A stretch of 42,300 nucleotides of DNA. Source: a virus. The notes under the pieces were generated by a model, which saw only the letters and a program-made list of their open reading frames with translations, was not told the DNA's origin and ran no database searches. The position numbers and the translations under genes are program-made. Every line of letters begins with the position of its first letter. Position 1 is the first letter of the stretch. This document shows, piece by piece, positions 31,827 through 39,244 of this stretch. The stretch covers positions 1-42,300 of the IMG/VR virus record IMGVR_UViG_3300037247_001547; one strand, written 5' to 3'.

Positions 31827-32727
31827 TCTCGCCCTCCATTTCATAAAGTAACGGACTCAAAAACCCGCTTTCACACGCTTCAAAATACATGCATTTCGAG
31901 TACCCCGTGAAGCAGCTTTTCTTTCGCTGGTAAAACGCTGCTTCCTGGTCCGGCCAAGTTAGTGCATCCTTGATCTCTTTCAGCATGAACAGAATTCGGC
32001 GCTCGAGCGCCGGAATGTCATAATCCGCGTTCCGCCAAACGTTCAGGCCGTACGTTCCAACCGATTTATCGTAGTTGTTGAAATAGAACCTGGGCCGCCT
32101 GAGGATGTCTTTGTAGCAGCGTTCCCCGAAGCTATCCGCGCTTTCTGTATTCTTTGGCTTCAGTTGCGGCGCCGTGGCAATCTCCAAGGTGGCGGATTTA
32201 AAATCTGGGTCCAGCAGGAAGTATGTCGCCATTTGATCGGAGGTTGTAATAATGCGCCCATACAGGTCCGGCTTGCTGGTGAACTTGCTTTCGGCGAAGC
32301 TGGTCTCTGACTTGCGGCGGTCCAGGTGCCCGTGAAGGACAATGCGGGCGCTCTCCGGGCCGATCTCGCGCTTTAGGACCACCTGGCAGGGGTTGGGGCT
32401 GAAGCGGCCTAGAACGTCTGGATCGAACAGCTTGCCGAACGCCTTGAACATTGCCCGCACTTTCGCATGGGCAAATTCATCGAACCCAGGCGGAATTTCC
32501 ACGAAATCTTGCGACAGGGTCGATGCGCCAAAAAATGACTCTTGCACGTCATCCCAGAGCCGGCCCATTTTCATTGCGTCCGATAGTTTTTCCGGTCTGC
32601 GCTTCGCTCGCTTTACGAAATTCAGCCACCACGCGCGCCGGCAACCAATCCAGAGGTCCAGGCCCGAGCAGCTGGGAAACGGGCGCTCGCAGCCCGGGGG
32701 ATTCAGGAAGTCGAAGATAGAGGACAT
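31813..32727 (-). CDS. Cas4/RecB-like PD-(D/E)XK exonuclease, 304 aa
   Basis: ATG after AAGGAGCCCGACCT. C29 in CRRAWW plus C272, C279 and C285 form the Fe-S Cys set of Cas4/AddB-like nucleases. Core: HGHLD (D136) and ESK (E146, K148). Predicted to resect DNA ends for the Sak4-like partner encoded next. No CRISPR array is present, so a recombination role is favoured. Confidence 0.78.
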   Translation of the reverse strand: MSSIFDFLNPPGCERPFPSCSGLDLWIGCRRAWWLNFVKRAKRRPEKLSDAMKMGRLWDDVQESFFGASTLSQDFVEIPPGFDEFAHAKVRAMFKAFGKLFDPDVLGRFSPNPCQVVLKREIGPESARIVLHGHLDRRKSETSFAESKFTSKPDLYGRIITTSDQMATYFLLDPDFKSATLEIATAPQLKPKNTESADSFGERCYKDILRRPRFYFNNYDKSVGTYGLNVWRNADYDIPALERRILFMLKEIKDALTWPDQEAAFYQRKKSCFTGYSKCMYFEACESGFLSPLLYEMEGENADL

Positions 32728-32766
32728 AGGTCGGGCTCCTTAAAGATATTTACGCCACAACCATTA

Positions 32767-32985
32767 CTATATTCCCGGTGATGCGAGCATTCGTGACAAC
32801 GCCGAGATCAGATACAGCGTTGCGTTTTTATCAAGAATACATTTACCAGAAACAGCGCAATCAATCCGTAGATCCACAACCCCAAGGCCAGAAATACGTT
32901 CCAGTAATATCCTTCCTTGAAACGCACCGCCCTGCCTTTTTCCGCCAATGGCAATAAGATCTGGACCCCACGGTTCATCAGCCAT
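32767..32985 (-). CDS. Hypothetical protein, 72 aa
   Basis: ATG 32985 in TAATG overlap with the previous stop. Beta-like (LLERISGLGVVDLRIDC). Function not recognised. Confidence 0.5.
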   Translation of the reverse strand: MADEPWGPDLIAIGGKRQGGAFQGRILLERISGLGVVDLRIDCAVSGKCILDKNATLYLISALSRMLASPGI

Positions 32986-33194
32986 TACGATAACCCCACC
33001 GCATGAATGTCGCACAGCCACACTTCCCTCGTCCGATCAAAGCAACGTGACCGGTCATCCCAGGCCACTACTGTTTCGCCCCCGCTTACTCGCAGAAAAT
33101 GATCGTCATCTCGCGCGTTCACAACGACCGTCCCGAGTGCGCCGCCAGAGAATCTCCTGACTCTCATGCCTACTTTCGGACGACGACTTAGCAT
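32985..33194 (-). CDS. Small basic hypothetical protein, 69 aa
   Basis: ATG 33194, overlapping the HTH gene end by 7 bp. Beta-rich small barrel-like sequence (VGMRVRRFSGGALGTVVVNARDDD; ETVVAWDD), similar in feel to KOW or SH3 regulators. Likely translated because of coupling on both sides. Confidence 0.52.
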   Translation of the reverse strand: MLSRRPKVGMRVRRFSGGALGTVVVNARDDDHFLRVSGGETVVAWDDRSRCFDRTREVWLCDIHAVGLS

Positions 33195-33412
33195 AATCCC
33201 ACCGCCTTCCGCATCGCTTCCAGCCGCTTGGCTCCCGGCTGCTTGATCTTCCCGGCTAGCACCTTGGACACGTAGTCAACCGAAACTGTTTGACGGCTGC
33301 CGTTAGCTTTGAGGTGGGAGCTAGCTAATTGAGCTAGCTCGGTCAGGTTGATCTGATTGCTCCACCGCGCCGTTTTGATTTGCTCGACTGACTGTTCCGT
33401 TTCGATGCTCAT
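33188..33412 (-). CDS. HTH-like regulatory protein, 74 aa
   Basis: ATG 33412 in ATGA overlap, AAGAGG upstream. Residues ~22-70 (NLTELAQLASSHL...SVDYVSKVLAGKIKQP...RLEAMRKAVGL) read as an XRE-type five-helix HTH. Probable transcription regulator; the GTAAAC-type and CGTCA palindromes are candidate sites, unproven. Confidence 0.62.
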   Translation of the reverse strand: MSIETEQSVEQIKTARWSNQINLTELAQLASSHLKANGSRQTVSVDYVSKVLAGKIKQPGAKRLEAMRKAVGLC

Positions 33413-33609
33413 GAGCTAACCTCTTGGCCGGCACAGACGCTTTCGATGGCTTCCAGGCAGGAAAGGGCCGACGAAATGTGCGAAAGAAGCCACGCTCTAT
33501 CCTGCCTGGAAAGAGATTCGCCGATCTCGCCTGGTCCGCCAGATTGTGAAAGCATCCCAATGGCGGCGTTCAATTCCGACTTGGCTTCCGCGATGCTTAC
33601 GCTCATCAT
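33409..33609 (-). CDS. Hypothetical protein, 66 aa
   Basis: ATG 33609 (alternative 33606) in ATGA overlap. Helical and amphipathic (AEAKSELNAAIGMLSQ; AWLLSHISSALSCLEAIE). Unknown. Confidence 0.52.
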   Translation of the reverse strand: MMSVSIAEAKSELNAAIGMLSQSGGPGEIGESLSRQDRAWLLSHISSALSCLEAIESVCAGQEVSS

Positions 33610-33710
33610 AGCACTCCGCCAACTTGGAGAAGCCACAACACCAAAAAAACAGCAAGCAATGCGCAAAACCAGGACATGATTCTTTCCGTATCGGTAATCT
33701 TAGAACGCAT
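33606..33710 (-). CDS. Small membrane protein, 34 aa
   Basis: ATG 33710 after CGGAGAGAAAA, first gene after the promoter at 33736-33764. One membrane segment (WFCALLAVFLVLWLL). Unknown. Confidence 0.55.
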   Translation of the reverse strand: MRSKITDTERIMSWFCALLAVFLVLWLLQVGGVL

Positions 33711-33735
33711 TTTTCTCTCCGAAGTGATAGTTAAA

Positions 33736-33764
33736 GCATAATAAAAAATAGCGTGGCGTGTCAA
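33736..33764 (-). promoter_or_regulatory. Internal leftward promoter
   Basis: TTGACA (33764-33759), 17-bp spacer, TTATGC (33741-33736); TATTAT with a 15-bp spacer is an alternative. Shares CCACGCTAT and a TTAT core with the main leftward promoter at 39093-39122. Confidence 0.55.
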
Positions 33765-33802
33765 GGAATATCTCAAAAAAGAATCGTGCCAAAATTCAGC
33801 AC

Positions 33803-34090
33803 TCAAGGACAATATTTCTCGCAGTCAGCATCAGCCGCACCTCGTAGAATCGCCCCACAGTCAAGGCAAGTCACACACAGCACCGTTTGTTCACTCCCAT
33901 CATTCCCGTTTGCCCACCAGGCGTAAAGTCGTTTGGCTGGATGCTTACAGAAAGGCGGTTCCCGTGGCTCCTCGGTCTCTTCTTCTTCCGCCGGCGCCGG
34001 CTTCGCGCGCGCAGCTATAGCTAGCTCGAACTTCTCCGCGCCGAGCTTGCTGAATTCTTTGGTAATGCGAGCTTGATCCAGGTCTGACAT
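33803..34090 (-). CDS. Zinc-ribbon-like hypothetical protein, 95 aa
   Basis: ATG 34090 with AAAGG upstream. Acidic linker (EEEETEEP), FCKHP then CVTCLDCG and terminal CEKYC: several CxxC pairs suggest a zinc ribbon. Located just upstream of the promoter at 33764. Confidence 0.6.
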   Translation of the reverse strand: MSDLDQARITKEFSKLGAEKFELAIAARAKPAPAEEEETEEPREPPFCKHPAKRLYAWWANGNDGSEQTVLCVTCLDCGAILRGAADADCEKYCP

Positions 34091-34093
34091 GGT

Positions 34094-34567
34094 TCAGCCT
34101 TTCATCCGGGGATCGCGGCGGGCTTGGGCGTTGCAGGCGTTGGCCTCGGCGAGGTCGTCGGGCGTCTTGCAAGCGGCAAGTGCGGCGCGGGCTTCTTTGT
34201 TTTTGCGATAAGCCGCATTGCGCTCGTCTGTTGGTAGACTGAGATCACTTGCCATAAATCCCCAAAGCGAGACCGCGCTTTCAGCAACGGCGAGCAACCT
34301 CGGCGCGGCTTTGAGCAGCTCGTCCCGCTCGGCCAGGAGGCGCTTGATCTCATCGTCTTTTTTCACGAAATCAAGCTTCAGCTCCGGCGCGGCTTCGATC
34401 GCCGCTCGGTTGTCTTGAAGCCAAGCCATCGTCTCGGCGAATTGCTTGTGACCGGCTACAAATTCACTCTGCACGGAATCTAGCCAGTCAGGGAAGCATC
34501 CTGCGCATAGTCGATCCGTCTCCCGCGTCGCCCAGAACATCGCGTTCATCATGTCTGAAAAGTTCAT
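34094..34567 (-). CDS. Coiled-coil hypothetical protein, 157 aa
   Basis: ATG 34567 after GAGGGAGTAGATT. Helical throughout, with VKKDDEIKRLLAERDELLKAAPRLLAV in the middle; repeated Ala/Asp/Arg C-terminus. Not recognised. Confidence 0.6.
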   Translation of the reverse strand: MNFSDMMNAMFWATRETDRLCAGCFPDWLDSVQSEFVAGHKQFAETMAWLQDNRAAIEAAPELKLDFVKKDDEIKRLLAERDELLKAAPRLLAVAESAVSLWGFMASDLSLPTDERNAAYRKNKEARAALAACKTPDDLAEANACNAQARRDPRMKG

Positions 34568-34583
34568 AATCTACTCCCTCGAA

Positions 34584-35030
34584 TTATTTATCCTCGCAAA
34601 CCGAACACTGTTTTTTGCCTTTAGTCCTTCCAACTGGCACGGCCTTCTTTCCGTCGAAATACCGACAACCTTCTCGATGGACCATTCCCGTGTTGGAGAC
34701 AGACTCGCGCGTGGCTTTCCTGGGCGTCGCGTCGATAGCTGCTTGCCGCGCCTCACGCGCCTCTCTCGCCCGCTTCGCATAATCCCACATAATGGGCGCC
34801 TGCATCGCGGGCAGCCAGACACCGGCGACCGGGGCGCCGTCCAGGGTCAGGACCGCGAAGCCCCGGGTGACGTCGCAGAACGGCTGGAGCAGTGCGAATG
34901 GGCGGCCGCTGGCGTCCAGGAGGGTGATGGTCTGGGTAGTGCCGGCCCGAAGTGAAAGGGTGGCGGATGTAGCTGAGCTAGCTGGAGATGTGAGAAGTAA
35001 AAAAAGTAAGCAGGTCAGTAATCTTTTCAT
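34584..35030 (-). CDS. Exported protein with Cys/His motif, 148 aa
   Basis: ATG 35030 after GGAGAAAAGCA, ATGA overlap. MKRLLTCLLFLLLTSPASSA is a good cleavable signal. C-terminal motif GMVHREGCRYFDGKK...KKQCSVC resembles the small domain (H-x-x-x-C...C-x-x-C) seen in many exported or Ada-like metal-binding proteins. An early-made exported phage protein could alter the envelope or exclude other phages. Confidence 0.68.
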   Translation of the reverse strand: MKRLLTCLLFLLLTSPASSATSATLSLRAGTTQTITLLDASGRPFALLQPFCDVTRGFAVLTLDGAPVAGVWLPAMQAPIMWDYAKRAREAREARQAAIDATPRKATRESVSNTGMVHREGCRYFDGKKAVPVGRTKGKKQCSVCEDK

Positions 35031-35260
35031 TGCTTTTCTCCTTTACAATATGGGCACTTAATCCCAGGCTGTTCCGCGAGGAAGATTTCATAGATTCCTG
35101 GGCAAACCTTTCGGAATGCGAGGGTCAGCAGGTTACCTTTGACAATGATTTTCCCGTCGCGTTCCAAGAACAGATTTTGCAGCTGTTTTATAGTGATAGT
35201 TTGACGCGGATCCGGCAGGCGCCAAAACTGATCGCCAAGAATCTCTCTTCCATCTTTCAT
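35027..35260 (-). CDS. Hypothetical protein, 77 aa
   Basis: ATG 35260 after AAAAGGAAAAAAGC. Beta/alpha-like, with a C-terminal CPYC pair. ATGA-coupled to both neighbours. Unknown. Confidence 0.55.
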   Translation of the reverse strand: MKDGREILGDQFWRLPDPRQTITIKQLQNLFLERDGKIIVKGNLLTLAFRKVCPGIYEIFLAEQPGIKCPYCKGEKQ

Positions 35261-35679
35261 TTGCTTTTTTCCTTTTGACGCGCAGCATCCGGAACAGGTT
35301 CAAAGGCAAGCACGATCGTCGGGAACCTATAAACGGAAAATGGGATGCCTTTAGCTTGAGCTAGCTGGATCGAGTGAGCCGTGCCGCGACTGCGACCATC
35401 CCAGAATGCGATGAGGTAGTTGGCCCTGGCAACAAGTTGAACGTTCCGTTTGAAGCCCGCTGATCTACCAAGGCGTTTCCAGTCCGGCCGCAGGATGTTG
35501 ACTTGCAACCCATGGGCGAGCGCCCACCGCTCGCCCATCTTATCCGCGCCACGGGCGTCTCCGTGGATCACTCGCTCAACGTCCGCTGGATCCCACTTGA
35601 CCAGGCAGGCATCGACGTGGGCGCAGAGGGCGGGGTAATCATCGAAGGTGCGGGAGCCGCAGATGTAGAGGGTTTTCAT
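35257..35679 (-). CDS. SLOG-family (YspA/DUF2493-like) nucleotide-binding protein, 140 aa
   Basis: ATG 35679 in ATGA overlap. Motifs CGSRTF (7-12), HGDARGAD (39-46), DW (66-67), AGFKRN (74-79) and IAFWDGRSRGT (90-100) match the cpYpsA-related SLOG family, Rossmann-like proteins thought to bind or process nucleotide ligands and found in phages and defence loci. Possible sensing or degradation of a signalling nucleotide; unproven. Confidence 0.82.
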   Translation of the reverse strand: MKTLYICGSRTFDDYPALCAHVDACLVKWDPADVERVIHGDARGADKMGERWALAHGLQVNILRPDWKRLGRSAGFKRNVQLVARANYLIAFWDGRSRGTAHSIQLAQAKGIPFSVYRFPTIVLAFEPVPDAARQKEKSK

Positions 35680-35909
35680 AAGTGCATACCCCTCTCGCAA
35701 TACGGAATGGCCTGATTGATCCTGTCCATCAGACCGGCGCGAAACTGTTCCATGACTTCCGCTCCAGTGCACGGCCACCAGCAGGTAAGTCCATGTTTGT
35801 ACGTGACTGTCGGGTTAGCTTTAGCTATCTTGATTGCCGCAATGTAGCTGGACAGGGTAACGTAGCGATCGAGAGCTGGAAGATGGATCATGCGGACCAG
35901 GGTTTTCAT
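35676..35909 (-). CDS. Hypothetical protein, 77 aa
   Basis: ATG 35909, coupled on both sides. Contains YKHGLTCWWPCTGAEVMEQFRAGLMDRINQAI, a pattern seen in short phage early proteins. Function unknown. Confidence 0.55.
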   Translation of the reverse strand: MKTLVRMIHLPALDRYVTLSSYIAAIKIAKANPTVTYKHGLTCWWPCTGAEVMEQFRAGLMDRINQAIPYCERGMHL

Positions 35910-36229
35910 GGTCTGGCCCCTTTGGTGTTCTTCAACACCGTAGCCATTTCGTCAAACGCAGAGACAAAATCATCGAACCCGTCGACGATGATTTGGAGTT
36001 TGTCAGACGCCGATTCGAGTTCAGAAATTTCATCAAGGTGCTCGCTTGCCAATTTGTTTATGGCATCGTCAATTAGAGAATCCTGATTTTCAAACATTGG
36101 CCTAATGATTCGCGTGAGTATTGCGTCTTCTAGGTTTTTAGCTGTACCATTCGCCTCGACTTGTTCGCCCGTGAAGTCTTCCGCGATGACTCGGATCATT
36201 TTTTCCTGGTCTCTGGTTAATTCAAACAT
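35906..36229 (-). CDS. Helical hypothetical protein, 107 aa
   Basis: ATG 36229 after AGAGGAATGCC. Acidic and helical (FELTRDQEKMIRVIAEDFTGEQVEANG; SLIDDAINKLASEHLDEISELE). Unknown. Confidence 0.58.
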   Translation of the reverse strand: MFELTRDQEKMIRVIAEDFTGEQVEANGTAKNLEDAILTRIIRPMFENQDSLIDDAINKLASEHLDEISELESASDKLQIIVDGFDDFVSAFDEMATVLKNTKGARP

Positions 36230-36422
36230 GGCATTCCTCTTCAATGATTTCAGTTGTTCCGTCCGGCCAGGCTTTTGCCAGCGCCAGGAGGTCATTGGCT
36301 TTGGTGAGTGCTTCAACCGCAAATTGCCTGCGCGGACAGTAGGCGACAATTTGTGGGCAGTTCTGGCGCCGGGCAATGACGTGGGCGCTACAGATGGCGC
36401 GTTGGAGATTGATTGTGCTCAC
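36222..36422 (-). CDS. Hypothetical protein, 66 aa
   Basis: GTG 36422 in GTGA overlap with the upstream frame's stop. Contains ARRQNCPQIVAYCPRRQFAVEALTKANDLLALAKAW. Overlaps the next start by 8 bp. Unknown. Confidence 0.52.
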   Translation of the reverse strand: MSTINLQRAICSAHVIARRQNCPQIVAYCPRRQFAVEALTKANDLLALAKAWPDGTTEIIEEECHV

Positions 36423-36669
36423 GATTCACTCTCCTTGCACATGGCGATCGCGGCGCGGGCGATGTAGCCGGGGCAATTGTCTGAGCATTCTGTCGCGTCT
36501 TTCGGGCAGTCGACATCCGCTGCCAAATAGTGCCGGCCACAGTGGCGGTACTCCAAATCCGGTCGGAAATAGGCGAAATTCTTTGGTCAACCCTAAATAC
36601 TAGCTTTCCATTTATTTCGCTTCTGTTGTACTCCCACGGCCCCGGCGCGTGTCCTTCGGTTTTGTTCAT
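36419..36669 (-). pseudogene. PGPW-type phage protein, apparently frameshifted
   Basis: ATG 36669 after AGAGGG starts MNKTEGHAPGPWEYN, the start of a common small phage protein type. In that frame the C-terminal half is implausible, while the -1 frame continues DLEYRHCGRHYLAADVDCPKDATECSDNCPGYIARAAIAM and stops at 36419 exactly in GTGA coupling with the next gene. The switch lies around 36550-36590. Indel, assembly error or programmed shift all fit. Confidence 0.5.
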
Positions 36670-36698
36670 GATGCCCTCTTTTTCTGGTTTTTCTTGGG

Positions 36699-36986
36699 TT
36701 ACAGATCTTTCCGACGTTGAACGTCCACGCATTCATCTACGAACCTGATCTTGTGGGCGCAGCAGTACCGCCAGAGTGACGTGTGGGCGTCGATCCCCTT
36801 CAGGTAGCCTTTGTTGATAAGAATTTCCTTTGCGCTCTCGCGGTATTGTCCATCGTAGCCGTGCGCGCAGTTTGTCTGCCCCGCCAGGCCGTCATCAGTC
36901 CAGACAGTCACACTGTAGTAGCTGTGACCCTTTGCGCGGTTGAACCACCGCCGTCCGCTGATGTGAATCACTTTTGGTTTCCGCAT
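36699..36986 (-). CDS. Hypothetical protein, 95 aa
   Basis: ATG 36986 after CGGAGACAAGAAC. Basic N-terminus (IHISGRRWFNRAKGHSYYSVTVW) typical of phage proteins of unknown role; RYCCAHKIRFVDECVD near the end. Not recognised. Confidence 0.58.
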   Translation of the reverse strand: MRKPKVIHISGRRWFNRAKGHSYYSVTVWTDDGLAGQTNCAHGYDGQYRESAKEILINKGYLKGIDAHTSLWRYCCAHKIRFVDECVDVQRRKDL

Positions 36987-37024
36987 GTTCTTGTCTCCGT
37001 TATTAAAATGGTTTGGTTTTCCAA

Positions 37025-37135
37025 TTAAAGCCAGCCGAGAATTAGCCAGGAGGCGACGGCAGTTGACGCGGCGCCTGCCAGGAAGGAGAGTAGGCAACAG
37101 GCGCCAAGGTGTTTGGTGTCGTACTTGTCGCTCAT
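37025..37135 (-). CDS. Small membrane protein, 36 aa
   Basis: ATGA overlap with the previous gene (37132). One membrane segment (CCLLSFLAGAASTAVASWLILGWL). Several tiny membrane proteins like this occur in the leftward operon. Confidence 0.5.
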   Translation of the reverse strand: MSDKYDTKHLGACCLLSFLAGAASTAVASWLILGWL

Positions 37136-37443
37136 CGGCGCATTTCCGCTCGCTCGACGATGGCGCAATAAGTGATATTAGGTGATCCGTCGGGATTGTC
37201 GTCCTCGTGCCCAATAGCGTAAATGTCCCCTTCCTGGTTGTGTATTGCGCCGCGAATATCCTTGACGTAATCCGGTAAGTCGGGATCGTCAAGGCTCCAA
37301 AGCAATCCGCCGCCGATACCGTCAAGCATTGCGCGCTCTAAATCGTTTCGGTCTGCCCACCAATCCTCAAAATCACAGTGGTTCTGCTCGTACTCGCCAA
37401 AACCGGTGGCGCAAGGCGTTATTAGTTGCTCGGTGTATTCCAT
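37132..37443 (-). CDS. Acidic hypothetical protein, 103 aa
   Basis: ATG 37443 after AAAGGGGAATAACGCC. Strongly acidic with Trp (FEDWWADRNDLERAML; LLWSLDDPDLPDYVKDI). Such acidic Trp-bearing early proteins can be inhibitors or DNA mimics, but that is speculation. Confidence 0.55.
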   Translation of the reverse strand: MEYTEQLITPCATGFGEYEQNHCDFEDWWADRNDLERAMLDGIGGGLLWSLDDPDLPDYVKDIRGAIHNQEGDIYAIGHEDDNPDGSPNITYCAIVERAEMRR

Positions 37444-37447
37444 GGCG

Positions 37448-37885
37448 TTATTCCCCTTTGGCTTTGGCCTTGGCGATCGCTGCGTGGGTGGTGTCAAGGT
37501 ATGATTTTTTGTCGTATTCTTCAGGCCAGGCGAAACAGCGGGTCGCGTCAAGTAGATTTTCCAGTGACCAGAGCAGGTCCGGCGCGGCATCGATCAACGG
37601 TGGCACGACTTCTTTCCGGTTCAGCTTTGCCACGATCCCTCGGCAGGCCATCATTGCGAGTTCGAATGCGTCTTCCTCATCGCTGACTGTTTTAGCCCGG
37701 TCGAGGAGTTCCAGGGCTTTGAGCGCGGGCTTGACGCAGGTGTCCTTGATGTCGATCTTGGCCCAAGCACAGGCCGGCTGTTTCTCTGCTTTGGCATATG
37801 CGGCCATTAATTTTGCCGTAGGTATTTGCTTAATTTCCGCAAGCAAACCGTCTATGCCGGCTGTCCTGTTTGATGATTGCCCCAT
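37448..37885 (-). CDS. Helical hypothetical protein, 145 aa
   Basis: ATG 37885 after GAAGGAGCAAAGCG. The C-terminal half LIDAAPDLLWSLENLLDATRCF...HAAIAKAKAKG matches the AAPDLLxALExL tail common in small phage proteins. Unknown role. Confidence 0.6.
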   Translation of the reverse strand: MGQSSNRTAGIDGLLAEIKQIPTAKLMAAYAKAEKQPACAWAKIDIKDTCVKPALKALELLDRAKTVSDEEDAFELAMMACRGIVAKLNRKEVVPPLIDAAPDLLWSLENLLDATRCFAWPEEYDKKSYLDTTHAAIAKAKAKGE

Positions 37886-37906
37886 CGCTTTGCTCCTTCT
37901 TCTTTG

Positions 37907-38080
37907 TTAGTTATTATTCTTAATCAGTAGTTGCACTATTAGCCAGGTGGAGATAAAAACAGCAGCTGCGGCTAAAATTCGCACGAGGGTGAAATCGGAC
38001 CAAAGCAACAGCCCTGCAATCATCGACAAGACGACGACGATCGGAAGCCAGATTAAACGAGCAAGGGTTCGAGGACGCAT
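37907..38080 (-). CDS. Two-span membrane protein, 57 aa
   Basis: ATG 38080 after GAGAGGAAACACTAA. Two hydrophobic spans (LIWLPIVVVLSMIAGLLLW and ILAAAAVFISTWLIVQLL). Unknown; an inner-membrane early protein. Confidence 0.55.
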   Translation of the reverse strand: MRPRTLARLIWLPIVVVLSMIAGLLLWSDFTLVRILAAAAVFISTWLIVQLLIKNNN

Positions 38081-38137
38081 TTAGTGTTTCCTCTCTGTAA
38101 CAGTGTATTGTTTGGGTAATCCCATGCGGTAGTCGAG

Positions 38138-38329
38138 TTAAACAAACACCCTGACTTTGGCAAAGTGACGGCCTTGTTTCTCCCAGGCCTTTACCGTTTC
38201 TTTGGTTTGCCGTGAGGTTCGCAGGTATTCGGCCTTTAACTGACAGACATGTTCCAAGATTTCAATCAGTTCGCCTATTCTGAAGTTGCTGATAATTGCT
38301 TCGATCCCTCTTGTTGCTTGGTTGTCCAT
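38138..38329 (-). CDS. Hypothetical protein, 63 aa
   Basis: ATG 38329 after AAGGGGTTACACA. Helical and basic at the C-terminus. Preceded by an operator-like palindrome at 38356. Confidence 0.52.
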   Translation of the reverse strand: MDNQATRGIEAIISNFRIGELIEILEHVCQLKAEYLRTSRQTKETVKAWEKQGRHFAKVRVFV

Positions 38330-38355
38330 TGTGTAACCCCTTACCCATCGAATGT

Positions 38356-38372
38356 GTAAACATTTACCCAAT
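38356..38372. promoter_or_regulatory. Operator-like palindrome GTAAACATTTAC
   Basis: Imperfect palindrome followed by CCCAAT; the same TTTACCCAAT tail follows the palindrome at 38578. Lies ~27 bp upstream of the gene at 38329. Confidence 0.45.
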
Positions 38373-38564
38373 ATATTCTTCAGCCTTAAAAATACGATCC
38401 ATCGCTTTCGACGGGAGCGCTTGAAGCATGTCAAAAATGCGGCAGAATTTGAAACGTAAGTCAATCTTCCTCAAGTCTTTAAGCCATTTCAGACCATCAG
38501 GAGAGAAGTCAATCTCAGCAACCCACCCCGACTGTTTATTCTGCATCCTGTAGCGGCGAACCAT
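38364..38564 (-). CDS. Hypothetical protein, 66 aa
   Basis: ATG 38564 after GTGGAGAAACATC. Basic, mixed alpha/beta (GWVAEIDFSPDGLKWLKDLRKIDLRFKF). Its leader carries the 16-bp palindrome at 38578. Unknown. Confidence 0.54.
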   Translation of the reverse strand: MVRRYRMQNKQSGWVAEIDFSPDGLKWLKDLRKIDLRFKFCRIFDMLQALPSKAMDRIFKAEEYIG

Positions 38565-38577
38565 GATGTTTCTCCAC

Positions 38578-38593
38578 GGGTAAATGTTTACCC
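38578..38593. promoter_or_regulatory. Operator-like palindrome GGGTAAATGTTTACCC
   Basis: Near-perfect 16-bp palindrome immediately upstream of the Shine-Dalgarno of the gene at 38564, followed by AATTAG. Pairs in type with 38356-38372, suggesting one binding protein controlling consecutive genes, or mRNA hairpins. Confidence 0.5.
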
Positions 38594-38621
38594 AATTAGT
38601 CTCTAGGTTATTTGGTTATCT

Positions 38622-38843
38622 TTAAGTTGTTTGTGTTCCTTTTGGTACACCGTCAGATTTTTGACGCTGCTGACGGTGCGGAAGTAGAGCATTTTCAATC
38701 ATTGACAAGACTGTGTTGAGATTTCGGAGTTTGGCTTCCTGTATTTTCTGGTTGTAACCGTCAATATTTTGACGCACCTTTTGGTTGTCGACAAGGCAGG
38801 CGGCAATTTCTTTGAGCAAGTGAGTCGGAATTAAGAAAGGCAT
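38622..38843 (-). CDS. Hypothetical protein, 73 aa
   Basis: ATG 38843 after AAAGGACTAACC. Helical (LIPTHLLKEIAACLVDNQKVRQ). Its coding sequence contains two CGTCA-N6-TGACG palindromes, encoding RQNIDG and RQKSDG. Unknown. Confidence 0.54.
   Translation of the reverse strand: MPFLIPTHLLKEIAACLVDNQKVRQNIDGYNQKIQEAKLRNLNTVLSMIENALLPHRQQRQKSDGVPKGTQTT
38651..38774. repeat. Two CGTCA-N6-TGACG palindromes within a gene
   Basis: 38651-38666 and 38759-38774 have identical arms and 6-bp AT-rich centres, 108 bp apart. A related CGTCAATAGTTAACG lies at about 39244-39258 beyond the promoter. Confidence 0.5.
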
Positions 38844-38876
38844 TGGTTAGTCCTTTTTTGTGATGATTTAAGTTTC

Positions 38877-39044
38877 TCATTCATAATCAGCCCAATCAAA
38901 AGGCTCGGTTTGATCAGCCACGTTGCCTCCAAGTTCAAATACGGAGGCTGCCAGGTCGTTGTTTTCGGCGGACAATTGGTCGATTTGGTGACGTAATTCA
39001 TCATATCTCAGCATTTGACGCTCAGTGAGATTAATTTTAGTCAT
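38877..39044 (-). CDS. First gene of the leftward operon, 55 aa
   Basis: ATG 39044; weak GGA ribosome site. Helical N-terminus (LTERQMLRYDELRHQIDQL) and acidic C-terminus (PFDWADYE). A 4-codon ATG-TAA frame sits just before it. Placed ~50 bp downstream of the promoter at 39093. Confidence 0.5.
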   Translation of the reverse strand: MTKINLTERQMLRYDELRHQIDQLSAENNDLAASVFELGGNVADQTEPFDWADYE

Positions 39045-39092
39045 CAGCCATTATCCGTCTCTTCGTCTGTTCACACATCTCGTTCTCATACT

Positions 39093-39122
39093 ATAATATA
39101 TAGCGTGGATCGTGCCAGTCAA
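39093..39122 (-). promoter_or_regulatory. Main leftward promoter
   Basis: TTGACT (39122-39117), then TATATT (39100-39095, spacer 16) or TATTAT (39098-39093, spacer 18). A perfect 10-bp inverted repeat, CGTAAGTCTA (39131-39140) with TAGACTTACG (39227-39236), lies upstream and may be an operator. It would drive the ~15-kb leftward operon. Confidence 0.62.
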
Positions 39123-39244
39123 GCAGAAATCGTAAGTCTAATCAAATCAGTGTTCTATGTATTCTGCAACCCATCCAGGTGCACCAATATCGTCACTTTA
39201 TGTCGATTATAAACCATTGAAAACACTAGACTTACGTTATTCAT

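Noticed and set aside
31813-32727. CRISPR adaptation Cas4
   Set aside because: No array or other cas genes; neighbours are phage recombination genes.
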